From the NCBI GenBank assembly GCA_910584835.1, contig CAJUEG010000003.1, positions 12,451-76,450 of the forward strand: a stretch of 64,000 nt of DNA, given 5' to 3'. The DNA comes from an uncultured Oscillospiraceae bacterium. Lineage in GTDB: Bacteria; Bacillota; Clostridia; Oscillospirales; Oscillospiraceae. This document shows, piece by piece, positions 7,737 to 15,624 of the stretch; the first letter of the stretch is position 1, and the number at the start of each line of letters is the position of its first letter. A program made the translations under genes and the position numbers. Below the pieces are notes generated by a model that was not told the origin of the DNA, did no database searches, and saw nothing but the letters and a program-made list of their open reading frames with translations.

Positions 7737-8543
7737 TCACTGCCCTTCTGTTTTCTCGCTCTCTGGCTCCGCCTCAGAGACAGAACCGGCCTCCTCCTTC
7801 GAGGGAGCGGCCTCCGGCGCAGCGGCGCTCTCCCCTGCCTTTGCCGAACTGGATCTGCTCCCCTTGTGTAAGGTAAACTTGGACTCAGTGCCCTTTACAA
7901 TACGCACCATATTTCCCCGGTGCTTCCACAGCAGCAATCCCCCCATAATAACGGCCAGCACAATGATGAGAGGGTCCCGGAACACCAGCCCCGACACGAT
8001 GGGGAAGGAGAACCCAGCCCAGCAGGACCCAAGGGAGACATACTTTGTGGCGGCGGCCAGGATGATAAACCCGCCCCACACCACCAGGGGAACCCACCAG
8101 CTCTGGTATGAGCCGCCGCCAATGCCGATCATGATGGCAATGGCTCCGCCGGACAAAACCCCCTTGCCTCCCCTGAATTGGAAGGTACAGGGAAACATGT
8201 GCCCCAGGATGCAGAACGCGCCCCCCCAATATTTGGACAGGATAACCAGCTCCGGTGAAATTTTCCCGGCAATGAACATGGCAAACAGCACCGCCAATAT
8301 TGCCTTCACCACATCGCTGAGGATGACTGCCGCCGTCAGCGGGCCGCCGAAAACACGGTAGAAATTGGTCAGGCCCGCGTTACCGCTGCCATGGTCCCGG
8401 ATATCGTCCCGCAGAATATACCGCGACACCACCACGGCTCCGTTGAAGCATCCCAGAAAATAGGCCACTACGGCTACCCCTACGGCCGCTACCGCCAGCC
8501 AGCCGGAGCTGGCGCCTGCCGCTTCCAGCATATGAGAATTCAT
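7737..8543 (-). CDS. plsY: glycerol-3-phosphate acyltransferase PlsY with charged tail
   Basis: Membrane enzyme that transfers an acyl group from acyl-phosphate to glycerol-3-phosphate, the first step of phospholipid synthesis. PlsY motifs are present: HGSGNAGLTN (51-60), GHMFPCTFQFRGGKG (114-128) and HRGNMVRIVKGTE near 208. Several hydrophobic segments span the sequence. At 268 residues it is about 60 longer than usual because of a hydrophilic Ser/Ala/Glu-rich C-terminal tail (from about 225) with no recognisable domain. It follows der by two bases and is presumably co-transcribed with it. Confidence 0.94.
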   Translation of the reverse strand: MNSHMLEAAGASSGWLAVAAVGVAVVAYFLGCFNGAVVVSRYILRDDIRDHGSGNAGLTNFYRVFGGPLTAAVILSDVVKAILAVLFAMFIAGKISPELVILSKYWGGAFCILGHMFPCTFQFRGGKGVLSGGAIAIMIGIGGGSYQSWWVPLVVWGGFIILAAATKYVSLGSCWAGFSFPIVSGLVFRDPLIIVLAVIMGGLLLWKHRGNMVRIVKGTESKFTLHKGSRSSSAKAGESAAAPEAAPSKEEAGSVSEAEPESEKTEGQ

Positions 8544-8545
8544 GA

Positions 8546-9874
8546 TCAGTCCTCCTTATCGCCCTTTTGTCGGATGGTGATGCGCACCGGGGTCCCCGTC
8601 AGGCCAAAGGTGGCCCGAATCTGATTTTCCAGGTAGCGCTGATAGGAAAAGTGGAACAGCTTGGCATCGTTGCAGAAAATGACAAAATGGGGGGGCTTTA
8701 CCCCAATCTGGGTCATGTAGTAGATTTTCAGCCGCTTGCCCTTGTCGGTGGGAGGCTGGACCCGGGCCTGGGCATCGCTCAGCACCTGGTTAAGCACCCC
8801 GGTCGGGATTCGCATGGCGGCCTGGTTGACCACATTGTCAATGAGGCCGAACAGCCGGTCCACCCGCTGGCCGGTAAGCGCGGACATGAACAGCACCGGA
8901 GCGTAGGTCATATAGGACAAATCCCGCCGCACGTCCTCCTCCATGCGCTGCATGGTCTTGCCGTCCTTTTCAATGGCGTCCCACTTGTTCACCACAATGA
9001 CGCAGGCTTTACCAGCCTCGTGGGCCAGCCCCGCTACTTTGGTGTCCTGCTCGGTCACTCCCTCCTGTGCGTCGATCATGATGACGCACACGTCGCTGCG
9101 CTCAATGGCCATGGTGGCCCGGAGGACAGAGAACTTTTCTACCCGGTCATCCACCTTGGACTTTTTTCGCATGCCCGCTGTGTCAATGATAAGGTACTTT
9201 TGCCCGCCCTTTTCCAGGTAGCTGTCCACCGCGTCCCGGGTAGTGCCCGCCACATCGGACACGATAACCCGCTCCTGTCCCAGAATTCGGTTCACCAGGG
9301 AGGACTTGCCCACGTTGGGCTTGCCGATGATGGCCACCTTCACCACATCGTCCTCTTCTTCCTCCTGGTCTGCCCCGGGAAAGTATTCAAAGCAGGCGTC
9401 CAGCAGGTCGCCGGTGCCATGGCCGTGGACGGCGGAAACCGGGTAAGGGTCCCCCAGCCCCAGGTTGTAAAACTCGTACATATCCGGATCGGTATGGCCG
9501 GTGGAGTCCATCTTGTTCACCGCCAGCACCACCGGCTTTCGGGAGCGCTGGAGCATTCCGGCCACCTCCTGGTCGGCGGCGGTCATGCCGGTGCGGATAT
9601 CACATACGAAAATAATAACGGTGGCGGAGGCGATGGCAATCTCCGCCTGCTCCCGCATGAAGGACAAAATTTGGTCATCGGTGCCCGGCTCGATTCCGCC
9701 GGTATCCACCAGATCGAAGGTTCGGCCCCGCCACTCCGCCTGGGCGTACAGCCGGTCCCGGGTGACGCCGGGGGTGTCCTCCACGATGGACAGCCGCTTG
9801 CCGGTGAGCTTGTTGAACAGCATGGATTTTCCTACGTTTGGACGGCCCACAATGGCCACCAGCGGCTTTGCCAT
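8546..9874 (-). CDS. der: ribosome biogenesis GTPase Der (EngA)
   Basis: Double-GTPase needed for 50S subunit assembly. The 442 residues contain two G domains, each with P-loop, DxxG and NKxD motifs: GRPNVGKS (10-17), DTPG and NKMD in the first, GKPNVGKS, DTAG and NKWD in the second. A KH-like C-terminal domain follows. The ATG has GGAGGGA upstream. Start and length are standard. plsY lies immediately downstream. Confidence 0.97.
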   Translation of the reverse strand: MAKPLVAIVGRPNVGKSMLFNKLTGKRLSIVEDTPGVTRDRLYAQAEWRGRTFDLVDTGGIEPGTDDQILSFMREQAEIAIASATVIIFVCDIRTGMTAADQEVAGMLQRSRKPVVLAVNKMDSTGHTDPDMYEFYNLGLGDPYPVSAVHGHGTGDLLDACFEYFPGADQEEEEDDVVKVAIIGKPNVGKSSLVNRILGQERVIVSDVAGTTRDAVDSYLEKGGQKYLIIDTAGMRKKSKVDDRVEKFSVLRATMAIERSDVCVIMIDAQEGVTEQDTKVAGLAHEAGKACVIVVNKWDAIEKDGKTMQRMEEDVRRDLSYMTYAPVLFMSALTGQRVDRLFGLIDNVVNQAAMRIPTGVLNQVLSDAQARVQPPTDKGKRLKIYYMTQIGVKPPHFVIFCNDAKLFHFSYQRYLENQIRATFGLTGTPVRITIRQKGDKED

Positions 9875-10022
9875 GGGATATCCCTCCTACCTGCATCAGC
9901 TTTGGAAAGCCCGGCGGGCCGGCACAACCCCGGGCAATACTCCACACATTATAAGGTAGTATACCAAATCTCCCGAGAAAAAGATAGGGGAAAACGATAA
10001 ATATTTTGAGGAGAATACAACA

Positions 10023-10052
10023 AAAAAGCTGCCGGGTCAGCGGCAGCTTTTT
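10023..10052 (-). terminator. terminator after rpmF
   Basis: 12-bp stem AAAAAGCTGCCG with CGGCAGCTTTTT, loop of six bases, ending in T6 on the minus strand just after the rpmF stop. Confidence 0.88.
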
Positions 10053-10060
10053 CCGTCTAT

Positions 10061-10243
10061 TTACTTCTCGGCAGGAGCGACCTCACGGCCATTGTAGCTC
10101 ATGCAGTTCTTGCACACGCGGTGGGGCAGGGTGACGGTACCGCACTTAGGGCAGGTATTGATACCGGGAGTCTCCAGCTTCCACACGGAGCTGCGGCGCT
10201 TGTTCCTGCGCTGCTTGGATACTTTACTCTTCGGGACGGCCAT
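10061..10243 (-). CDS. rpmF: 50S ribosomal protein L32
   Basis: A 60-residue ribosomal protein. It starts MAVPKSKVSKQRRNKRRS and carries a CPKC...CKNC zinc ribbon (CxxC near 32-35 and 45-48). A strong AAGGAGGTG site precedes the ATG. It follows the DUF177 gene, the same yceD-rpmF pairing found across bacteria, from a shared consensus promoter. Confidence 0.97.
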   Translation of the reverse strand: MAVPKSKVSKQRRNKRRSSVWKLETPGINTCPKCGTVTLPHRVCKNCMSYNGREVAPAEK

Positions 10244-10284
10244 TTTGACACCTCCTTATTGGTCAATGTCCGCGGACATAAGGA

Positions 10285-10797
10285 CTACTGTTCCGGCTCC
10301 TCTGGCTCCAACAGCTGGGCCAGCACGGCCAGCCTCGGGTCAGTCTCCCGCTTGCAGCGGCACTTCTCCACATTCAAGTCCGCGCCGCAGCCGGGACAAA
10401 GCCCCTTGCAATCCTGGGAACAGAGGTTTTTTGTGTCCATTTCGAGGAGGAATACCTCCTGCATCAGCTCGTCCAGCTCCAACTCGCCCTCCCGGTTCAG
10501 CTCCACGATGTCGTCGCTCTCCCCATTGGCCAGCTCAAAAGCCAGCAGGGTCTGGTACTCCACCGTCTTTTCCCGCTGAAAGGGCTTGGCGCACCGATCA
10601 CAGACAAGGGACAGCACTGTGTCCAGCCGGGCCGTCAGCTCCAGGGCCCCCGCCCGATTGCGCACCTGTCCTTCCACGCAGACAGGCCGGACAAAGGGCC
10701 TGGCCCCACTCCACTCCAGGCTGGACAGATCCATCTGGATGGAAAAGGGCAGCACCCCGCCGGGTTGTTGGGCTAAGGGCTTTAAATCCAGTTTCAT
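10285..10797 (-). CDS. DUF177 (YceD) protein
   Basis: A 170-residue member of the YceD/DUF177 family, which is almost always encoded just before rpmF and is implicated in 23S rRNA or ribosome assembly. The family signature is the cysteine-rich region with CDRC near residue 70 and a C-terminal CSQDCKGLCPGCGADLN that probably binds zinc. It is first in a two-gene unit with rpmF and lies 30 bases after a perfect sigma-A promoter. Confidence 0.9.
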   Translation of the reverse strand: MKLDLKPLAQQPGGVLPFSIQMDLSSLEWSGARPFVRPVCVEGQVRNRAGALELTARLDTVLSLVCDRCAKPFQREKTVEYQTLLAFELANGESDDIVELNREGELELDELMQEVFLLEMDTKNLCSQDCKGLCPGCGADLNVEKCRCKRETDPRLAVLAQLLEPEEPEQ

Positions 10798-10826
10798 GGC
10801 ACACCTCGCATAATGGCACGACTAGT

Positions 10827-10855
10827 ATTATACTAGGCCTGGCCGGAAATGTCAA
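10827..10855 (-). promoter_or_regulatory. sigma-A promoter of DUF177-rpmF
   Basis: Consensus TTGACA (10850-10855), 17 bases, consensus TATAAT (10827-10832) on the minus strand. This should be a strong promoter, as expected for a ribosomal protein unit. Confidence 0.9.
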
Positions 10856-11002
10856 ACATTTTCCGCAATATTTTGTGGTTTTTTTGGAAAATTGCGCAAT
10901 CAGTTCAAAAGGGTCGGCCAGCTTCGCCGCCTGCGCCCGCTTGCACTCCCGCACGGCGGCCCTGTCTGCGCCGCCTTAAAATACCGGGTGCCCGAAAGAA
11001 AG

Positions 11003-12193
11003 CTAACCCTTTAAAAACTCCTCCAGCCGGTCCATGCCCTTCTTGATGTTTTCCAGGCTGGCGGCATAGGACCAGCGCACAAAGTTTGGTGCGCCAAAAC
11101 CGCTGCACGGCACCGCGGCCACCAGGCCGTGCCTCAAAAGGGCCGAGCAGAAGTCGTCTCCGCTGCGGATCGTCTCCCCATGGAGCGTGCGTCCCAACTG
11201 CTTCTCAATATTCATCATGATATAAAACGCGCCCTCCGGCTTGAGGCAGCTCACGCCGTCCATCGCGTTTACTCGCTCCACGATATAGTTCCGGCGCTCC
11301 TCAAAAGCGCGGCGCATCTCCTCCACGCAGTCCTGAGGGCCGGTGAGGGCGGCCACCGACGCGGCCTGGGATATAGAGCTGGGAGACCCGGTGGAGTGGC
11401 TGAGATAATCGCCCATCACCTTGGCAATTCTTTCATCGGCCAGCAGATAGCCGATTCGCCAGCCGGTCATGGCATAGGATTTGGATACGCCGTTGATCAG
11501 GATGGTGCGCTCCTTCACATCCTCCCCCAGGGCGGCGAAGGAGACACACTTCACCCCATCGTACAGCAATCCGCAGTAAATCTCATCGGAGATAACGTAG
11601 ATGTCCTTCTCCACGCATACCCGGGCGATGGCATCCAGCTCCTCTTTGGTGTACACCATGCCTGTGGGATTGCCGGGGTTATTGAGGATGAGGGCCTTCG
11701 TTTTGGGCGTGATGGCGGCGGCCAGCTGCTCGGCGGTTATTTTAAACCTGGCGGATTCCTGCGCGGTAACCACCACCGGCCTGCCCCCCGCCATTTTGAT
11801 GAGTTCCAAATAGCTCACCCAGAAAGGGGCGGGCAAAACCACCTCGTCGCCGGGGTCCACCAGCGCCCGCAGCGCGATATACACGCAGTGCTTGGCCCCG
11901 CTGGTCACCACCACCTGGGACGGCTTGTAGTCCAGGCCGCAGTCCTCCCTCATGCGCCGGCACACCGCCTGCTTCAGAGCCAGGGTTCCGGAGGCGGGAG
12001 TATAACGGGTCACATTGTCCGCAATGGCCTGCTCCGCCGCCGCTTTGATATGGTCGGGGGTATTGAAATCCGGCTCACCGGCAGCGAAGCCGGCCACATC
12101 CACGCCGTCAGCCATCATTTGTTTTGCCAGCACGTCGATGGCCATCGTGCTGGACACCTGCACGGCGGACGCAATTTGAGCAAGTTTTTTCAA
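11003..12193 (-). CDS. class I/II pyridoxal-phosphate aminotransferase (aspartate type)
   Basis: Fold-type I PLP aminotransferase related to thermophilic-type aspartate aminotransferases; it moves an amino group between aspartate (or another amino acid) and 2-oxoglutarate. Seen are GFAAGEPDFNTP near the N-terminus, NNPGNPTG and the PLP lysine motif GVSKSYAMTGWRIGY. The TTG at 12193 is the likely start: GGAGG lies 7 bases before it and the protein then begins MKKLAQIAS like relatives, whereas the GTG at 12223 has no site. Length is then 396 residues. The exact substrate is not certain. Confidence 0.88.
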   Translation of the reverse strand: MKKLAQIASAVQVSSTMAIDVLAKQMMADGVDVAGFAAGEPDFNTPDHIKAAAEQAIADNVTRYTPASGTLALKQAVCRRMREDCGLDYKPSQVVVTSGAKHCVYIALRALVDPGDEVVLPAPFWVSYLELIKMAGGRPVVVTAQESARFKITAEQLAAAITPKTKALILNNPGNPTGMVYTKEELDAIARVCVEKDIYVISDEIYCGLLYDGVKCVSFAALGEDVKERTILINGVSKSYAMTGWRIGYLLADERIAKVMGDYLSHSTGSPSSISQAASVAALTGPQDCVEEMRRAFEERRNYIVERVNAMDGVSCLKPEGAFYIMMNIEKQLGRTLHGETIRSGDDFCSALLRHGLVAAVPCSGFGAPNFVRWSYAASLENIKKGMDRLEEFLKG

Positions 12194-12223
12194 GGGAATC
12201 CCTCCAGTTGTCGTCTCTTGCAC

Positions 12224-12252
12224 ATTATATTCTTCACCTTGCAGAAATGCAA
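12224..12252 (-). promoter_or_regulatory. promoter of the aminotransferase gene
   Basis: TTGCAT (12247-12252), 17 bases, TATAAT (12224-12229) on the minus strand, about 30 bases before the TTG start. Confidence 0.8.
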
Positions 12253-12316
12253 GCGTATTTGGCGTATTTTTTGATGTTCTTGCAGCTCTCGCAAGTCGTT
12301 ATTGCAGAATTGGCAT

Positions 12317-12354
12317 AAAACCGCCCCGTCTGACCAAACAGACGGGGCGGTTTT
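12317..12354 (-). terminator. terminator after coaX
   Basis: Perfect 16-bp stem AAAACCGCCCCGTCTG with its complement around a 6-base loop, with T runs on both strands. It lies just after the coaX stop. Confidence 0.9.
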
Positions 12355-12361
12355 GTGCATT

Positions 12362-13135
12362 TTATCGGCGGGTATTTTTTCTGTAGAGGTGGTATAAGCC
12401 CTTTACCAGCAGGTCGTGGTCATACCGAATCTCTCTCCTGCACAGCCGGTAGAGAGCGGGGGCCCGGCCCCCTGTGGCCACCACCGTGGCCGCCGGCACT
12501 CCCGCCGCCTCCTCCAGGGAATCTATCACCCGGTCAAAAGCCCCGCTGTAGCCATACAGCACTCCGGCCCGCATGGAGTCCACCGTGTTGCGGCCCAGGG
12601 GGGTGTCCACCTGAGCCATGGAAATCTGAGGGAGCTGGGCCCCGTTTCGGGAAAGGGCCTCCAAGGCAATGTCCACTCCGGGCATGATGGCGCAGCCCTC
12701 AAAGGTATTGGCGCTCATATAGGAGAAGGTAACGGCAGTACGGGAATTAATCACGATAGCGGGGGTCGGATAAAGAACGGAGGCGGCCACAGCAGAGGCA
12801 ACAATATCGCTGCCCAGCTGGTTATGTATCTCCGCTTTGATGTTCAGCCCTGTTTTCAGCCCCGGCCCCACCACCAGAGGGGGCTTTCCCGTAAGCCGCC
12901 GCAGGGTTCGGACATAGGTGCCGGTGACGGGGGGCACCACGCTGGACAAAATGGCCCCGTCCACCCCGTCCAGCTCTGCCCGGTATAGATGAAACACCCC
13001 CATCAGGTCGATGGCGCAGCGGTCATCGGTCATTTTGGCATCCGTCTCCAGCTCCGACTGGAAGGACAATGCCCCCTCCCCATCAAACAGGGCAATGGTA
13101 GTCCGAATATTGCCGATGTCAATGGCAAGGATCAT
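12362..13135 (-). CDS. coaX: type III pantothenate kinase
   Basis: First enzyme of coenzyme A synthesis (pantothenate to 4'-phosphopantothenate), of the ASKHA-fold type that is not inhibited by CoA. From the ATG at 13135 (AAAGGGG upstream) it is 257 residues. The phosphate-binding DIGNIRTT is at the N-terminus, NSRTAVTF in the middle and the MPGVDIALEAL motif follows. The longer frame to 13171 lacks a ribosome site and would add 12 non-homologous residues. Confidence 0.93.
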   Translation of the reverse strand: MILAIDIGNIRTTIALFDGEGALSFQSELETDAKMTDDRCAIDLMGVFHLYRAELDGVDGAILSSVVPPVTGTYVRTLRRLTGKPPLVVGPGLKTGLNIKAEIHNQLGSDIVASAVAASVLYPTPAIVINSRTAVTFSYMSANTFEGCAIMPGVDIALEALSRNGAQLPQISMAQVDTPLGRNTVDSMRAGVLYGYSGAFDRVIDSLEEAAGVPAATVVATGGRAPALYRLCRREIRYDHDLLVKGLYHLYRKNTRR

Positions 13136-13418
13136 GTCCCTATCCCCTTTCTGGCTGAAGAGCCGTACCAATTGCCGAAGTTTGCAGATGCGCGAGTCAA
13201 AATTGCCGCAGACAAGGCAAAAAATTTCAGGAACTGTACGTTTTAAGATTTTCTAACGCCGCCGGCGGCGATTTTGACCGCAAAAAAGATTCGCAAAGCA
13301 CCGCAGGCGCATTTAATCAGAGTTTCCTACTTATTATACACCGGTTTTTCTCTTTTGTCACCTGTCAAAAACAGCGGCGGAACATTTTTACTGGCAAACC
13401 ATACATAAGTAGAAAGGA
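13136..13418. other. intergenic stretch with no gene seen
   Basis: About 280 bases upstream of coaX and beyond the sipL terminator. It is AT-richer than its surroundings. I found no convincing ORF, RNA or consensus promoter; the coaX promoter must lie here. Confidence 0.5.
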
Positions 13419-13442
13419 GCGGCGCGGTTTTCACCGCGCCGC
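13419..13442 (-). terminator. terminator after sipL
   Basis: Stem GCGGCGCGGT (13419-13428) with ACCGCGCCGC (13433-13442), followed on the minus strand by TCCTTTCT. Confidence 0.75.
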
Positions 13443-13469
13443 CCTTTTGACTCATAGCCTCTGTTTTCC

Positions 13470-14981
13470 TCAACTCCGTCTGGCTGGGATGAGCAGCAGC
13501 GCGCCCTCCTCCGCCTCGTCTCCGGGCAGAGTGTTGGCGCAGCGGATATCGTCTACCGTGGAACCACAGGCTTTGGCGATATCCCACAGCGCCTCGCCAT
13601 GCCCCACCCGGCGGATAACCACAGACGGCCTGGGCCCCATGTCCCGCACCTCGCTCTGCTTTACATCGGTGACGCAGGCCGCCTGCTCCTCCCGGGTAAT
13701 CGTCCAGGAAAATTCCGCCTCAAAGCGCACCTCCAGCCCGCCGGTGACCGGCACGGCAGTGGCCTCCCCTACCGTCCTGCAGCGGCAGGCGCACTCGCAG
13801 CCCTCGGGCAGGTCCACCCGGCAGGTGACGGGAATCTCCGTTTCCACCCCGCAAAGGGCGTCGTCCTCACTGAGATAGAGGGTGCAGGCATTCACTTGGG
13901 CTGTGAACTCCATCCCCCCCTCCGCCGGAACCCCCGCCAGGGAGGACACCGCAGCGGCGCAATCCAGCACCTGCTTGGCGGGAATGCCCGATTCGCACAG
14001 CTTCCGGCCCATCTCCCTCCGGGCAGACCGCTCCGCCAGCGTACACAGCCGGACGGGAGAGCGTTCCACATCAATGGGCATGCCCACACAGTAGGCGTCG
14101 CTGATGAGCTCCACACTCCTGCGCTCCCATACCGCCGCCTGAGCCAGCAGCTCCAGCGCCGCCTCCAGTTCTCCATCCCGGGCGCGGCAGTCCACATTTT
14201 TCAAGGTCACCGTCACCTCGGGCTCCGCATCGTCCGGCACCTCGCCGATGTCCAGAATCTGGGAGTACGGCAGCTCAAACCGGGTCTGGCACACGCCTTC
14301 CCCGGAGCGGTACACCGCCGAGAGCTGAACATCTCCCTTGAGCACCAGCTTTTTGCCGATAAATTTGGCGTCCGCCGTTCCCAGCTCTGCCCGGCAGACC
14401 AGCAGTTCCTCAATCTCAGGACGGGATGCCGGAGGGCGGAGCACGTCGGAGAATGTAAAGGGTTTTTCCACTATACTTGGTATAACACAGCATTTTCTCG
14501 TCCCAATCAACTTTTGCACCCCATCTTCTGCGCCCCCGGTCAGATCGGCGGACAGCTCCCGGCGTTCCTTTTCATAGGCCGCCGCCCACACCGATACATT
14601 CACCCGCACCAGAATCTTTCTGGGATTGATGGTGCGCGCATCCGCCGATGGGGCCTGCAGATCGGCCAGCACCGGGCATCCGCCATGGAACCTTGGATCA
14701 TCCCGGGTACACTGAATGGGTATCGCTACCTCCAGTGCCCGAGGCAGCTCCTCCCCTTCAGGTATGTACAGCACCGTCACCTTTGCCGTGCCGCTCAGGC
14801 GGAGGGTCCCCTCCCCCAGTTCCTTATCCTTGAGAAATACTTTGGCCGATGCCGATACGATGCGGGCAATATCCGGGCAGGCGTCAGGCACGATGCTTTC
14901 CAGGGTTTCCTCCTGGCTAAACATCATCTGCGCTGCGCTGCGGTAGCCTTCCAGCGTGACGCGCTGCAGCTCCATATCCAT
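13470..14981 (-). CDS. sipL: SipL-type spore envelope protein (DUF3794 repeats + LysM)
   Basis: A 503-residue protein with repeated DUF3794 segments over about 30-430 and a C-terminal LysM domain (about 453-500, VGHGEALWDIAKACG). In Clostridioides difficile SipL binds SpoIVA at the forespore surface to build the coat basement layer. The neighbouring SpoVM-like peptide at 15072-15143 supports this role. The start has AAGGGAGAGG upstream, and a sigma-E-like promoter precedes it. A strong terminator ends it as a single gene. Named by domain layout and context; direct orthology was not tested. Confidence 0.85.
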   Translation of the reverse strand: MDMELQRVTLEGYRSAAQMMFSQEETLESIVPDACPDIARIVSASAKVFLKDKELGEGTLRLSGTAKVTVLYIPEGEELPRALEVAIPIQCTRDDPRFHGGCPVLADLQAPSADARTINPRKILVRVNVSVWAAAYEKERRELSADLTGGAEDGVQKLIGTRKCCVIPSIVEKPFTFSDVLRPPASRPEIEELLVCRAELGTADAKFIGKKLVLKGDVQLSAVYRSGEGVCQTRFELPYSQILDIGEVPDDAEPEVTVTLKNVDCRARDGELEAALELLAQAAVWERRSVELISDAYCVGMPIDVERSPVRLCTLAERSARREMGRKLCESGIPAKQVLDCAAAVSSLAGVPAEGGMEFTAQVNACTLYLSEDDALCGVETEIPVTCRVDLPEGCECACRCRTVGEATAVPVTGGLEVRFEAEFSWTITREEQAACVTDVKQSEVRDMGPRPSVVIRRVGHGEALWDIAKACGSTVDDIRCANTLPGDEAEEGALLLIPARRS

Positions 14982-15014
14982 AGGCTTCCTCTCCCTTACA
15001 AGTATTCTGTGCCC

Positions 15015-15043
15015 ACTATATGAAAATGCCGCCTTGGATATGC
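15015..15043 (-). promoter_or_regulatory. sigma-E-like promoter of sipL
   Basis: On the minus strand GCATATC (15037-15043), a 14-base spacer and CATATAGT (15015-15022). This resembles the mother-cell sigma-E pattern (-35 with ATA, -10 CATA-AT). It lies about 34 bases before the sipL ATG. Confidence 0.6.
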
Positions 15044-15071
15044 CTGCGCCCCGCGCCTGGGCATTCTTTTC

Positions 15072-15143
15072 TCACTCCATACGGAAAATTTTGCGCATCA
15101 GGCCGCACAGTGCCTTCGGAAACTTCACCACCATGACCCGCAT
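15072..15143 (-). CDS. spoVM: SpoVM-like spore envelope anchoring peptide
   Basis: A 23-codon gene, too small for most gene finders: MRVMVVKFPKALCGLMRKIF then RME. It matches the pattern of Bacillus SpoVM (amphipathic helix with a conserved KxPKxLxGxxR core), which senses forespore membrane curvature and anchors SpoIVA. The ATG at 15143 follows a purine-rich GAGAGAGGGGG ribosome site at 15150-15160. It sits between rsgA and sipL; in Bacillus spoVM also lies just beyond prpC-prkC-rsgA, so synteny supports it. Relatives can be one to three residues shorter at the N-terminus (start at M4). Confidence 0.85.
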   Translation of the reverse strand: MRVMVVKFPKALCGLMRKIFRME

Positions 15144-15391
15144 GAAACCGACCCCCTCTCTCGCTGCGGATGATATTCCAGCATATGTGAAAGAAGGCTG
15201 TCCTGTTCATTCATTTTTTGTAAGAAAACTAGCGTCTAAGCCAGCAATTTGAAGGAATTATGCCCTGAATTTTCGTTTGCTTGACTTTTTGCACAAAATT
15301 GATTCTTAAAATTTGGTAATATCGTATAGTACACCTCTTCCATTTCCGGTCTTGCTGTAGTATACTGACTCGCGAAAGGAGATGAATTTCA

Positions 15392-15499
15392 GTGTTTGAC
15401 AACAATGCGCTTATTGAACTGCGGGATCACAATGGAGTGGGCAGCCGCGAGATGGATGTCTTTTGTTATGTGGCTTACTACCCCTATTTGAACGCCTGA
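15392..15499 (+). CDS. small ORF, 35 residues, unknown
   Basis: A GTG-started ORF on the plus strand inside a minus-strand region, with a good ribosome site (AAAGGAG at 15375-15381, 10 bases away). The peptide starts VFDNNALIELRDHNG and ends DVFCYVAYYPYLNA. It is tyrosine-rich near the end, with one Cys and no signal peptide. TATACT at 15361-15366 could be a -10. A hairpin terminator at 15590-15619 follows. I do not recognise the family; it could also be a leader peptide or a chance ORF. Confidence 0.4.
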   Translation: MFDNNALIELRDHNGVGSREMDVFCYVAYYPYLNA

Positions 15500-15589
15500 T
15501 GGGGCGGTTTCCCAGCACAACTGAATAAGACGAAATGGCTGGGTATGCCATATGCAAAGCCCGCTTTCGACACAATAGAATATAGAAGG

Positions 15590-15619
15590 ACACCCCTCCG
15601 AGTATGCTCGGAGGGGTGT
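15590..15619. terminator. hairpin terminator between rsgA and the small ORF
   Basis: Perfect 13-bp stem ACACCCCTCCGAG with its complement, loop TATG, followed by TTTT on the plus strand. It is placed to end both rsgA (-) and the small plus-strand transcript. Confidence 0.8.
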
Positions 15620-15624
15620 TTTGC

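Noticed and set aside
15144..15250. Sporulation promoter for spoVM
   Set aside because: A CATATG-like -10 is present upstream but no -35 at suitable spacing was found, so no promoter is called.
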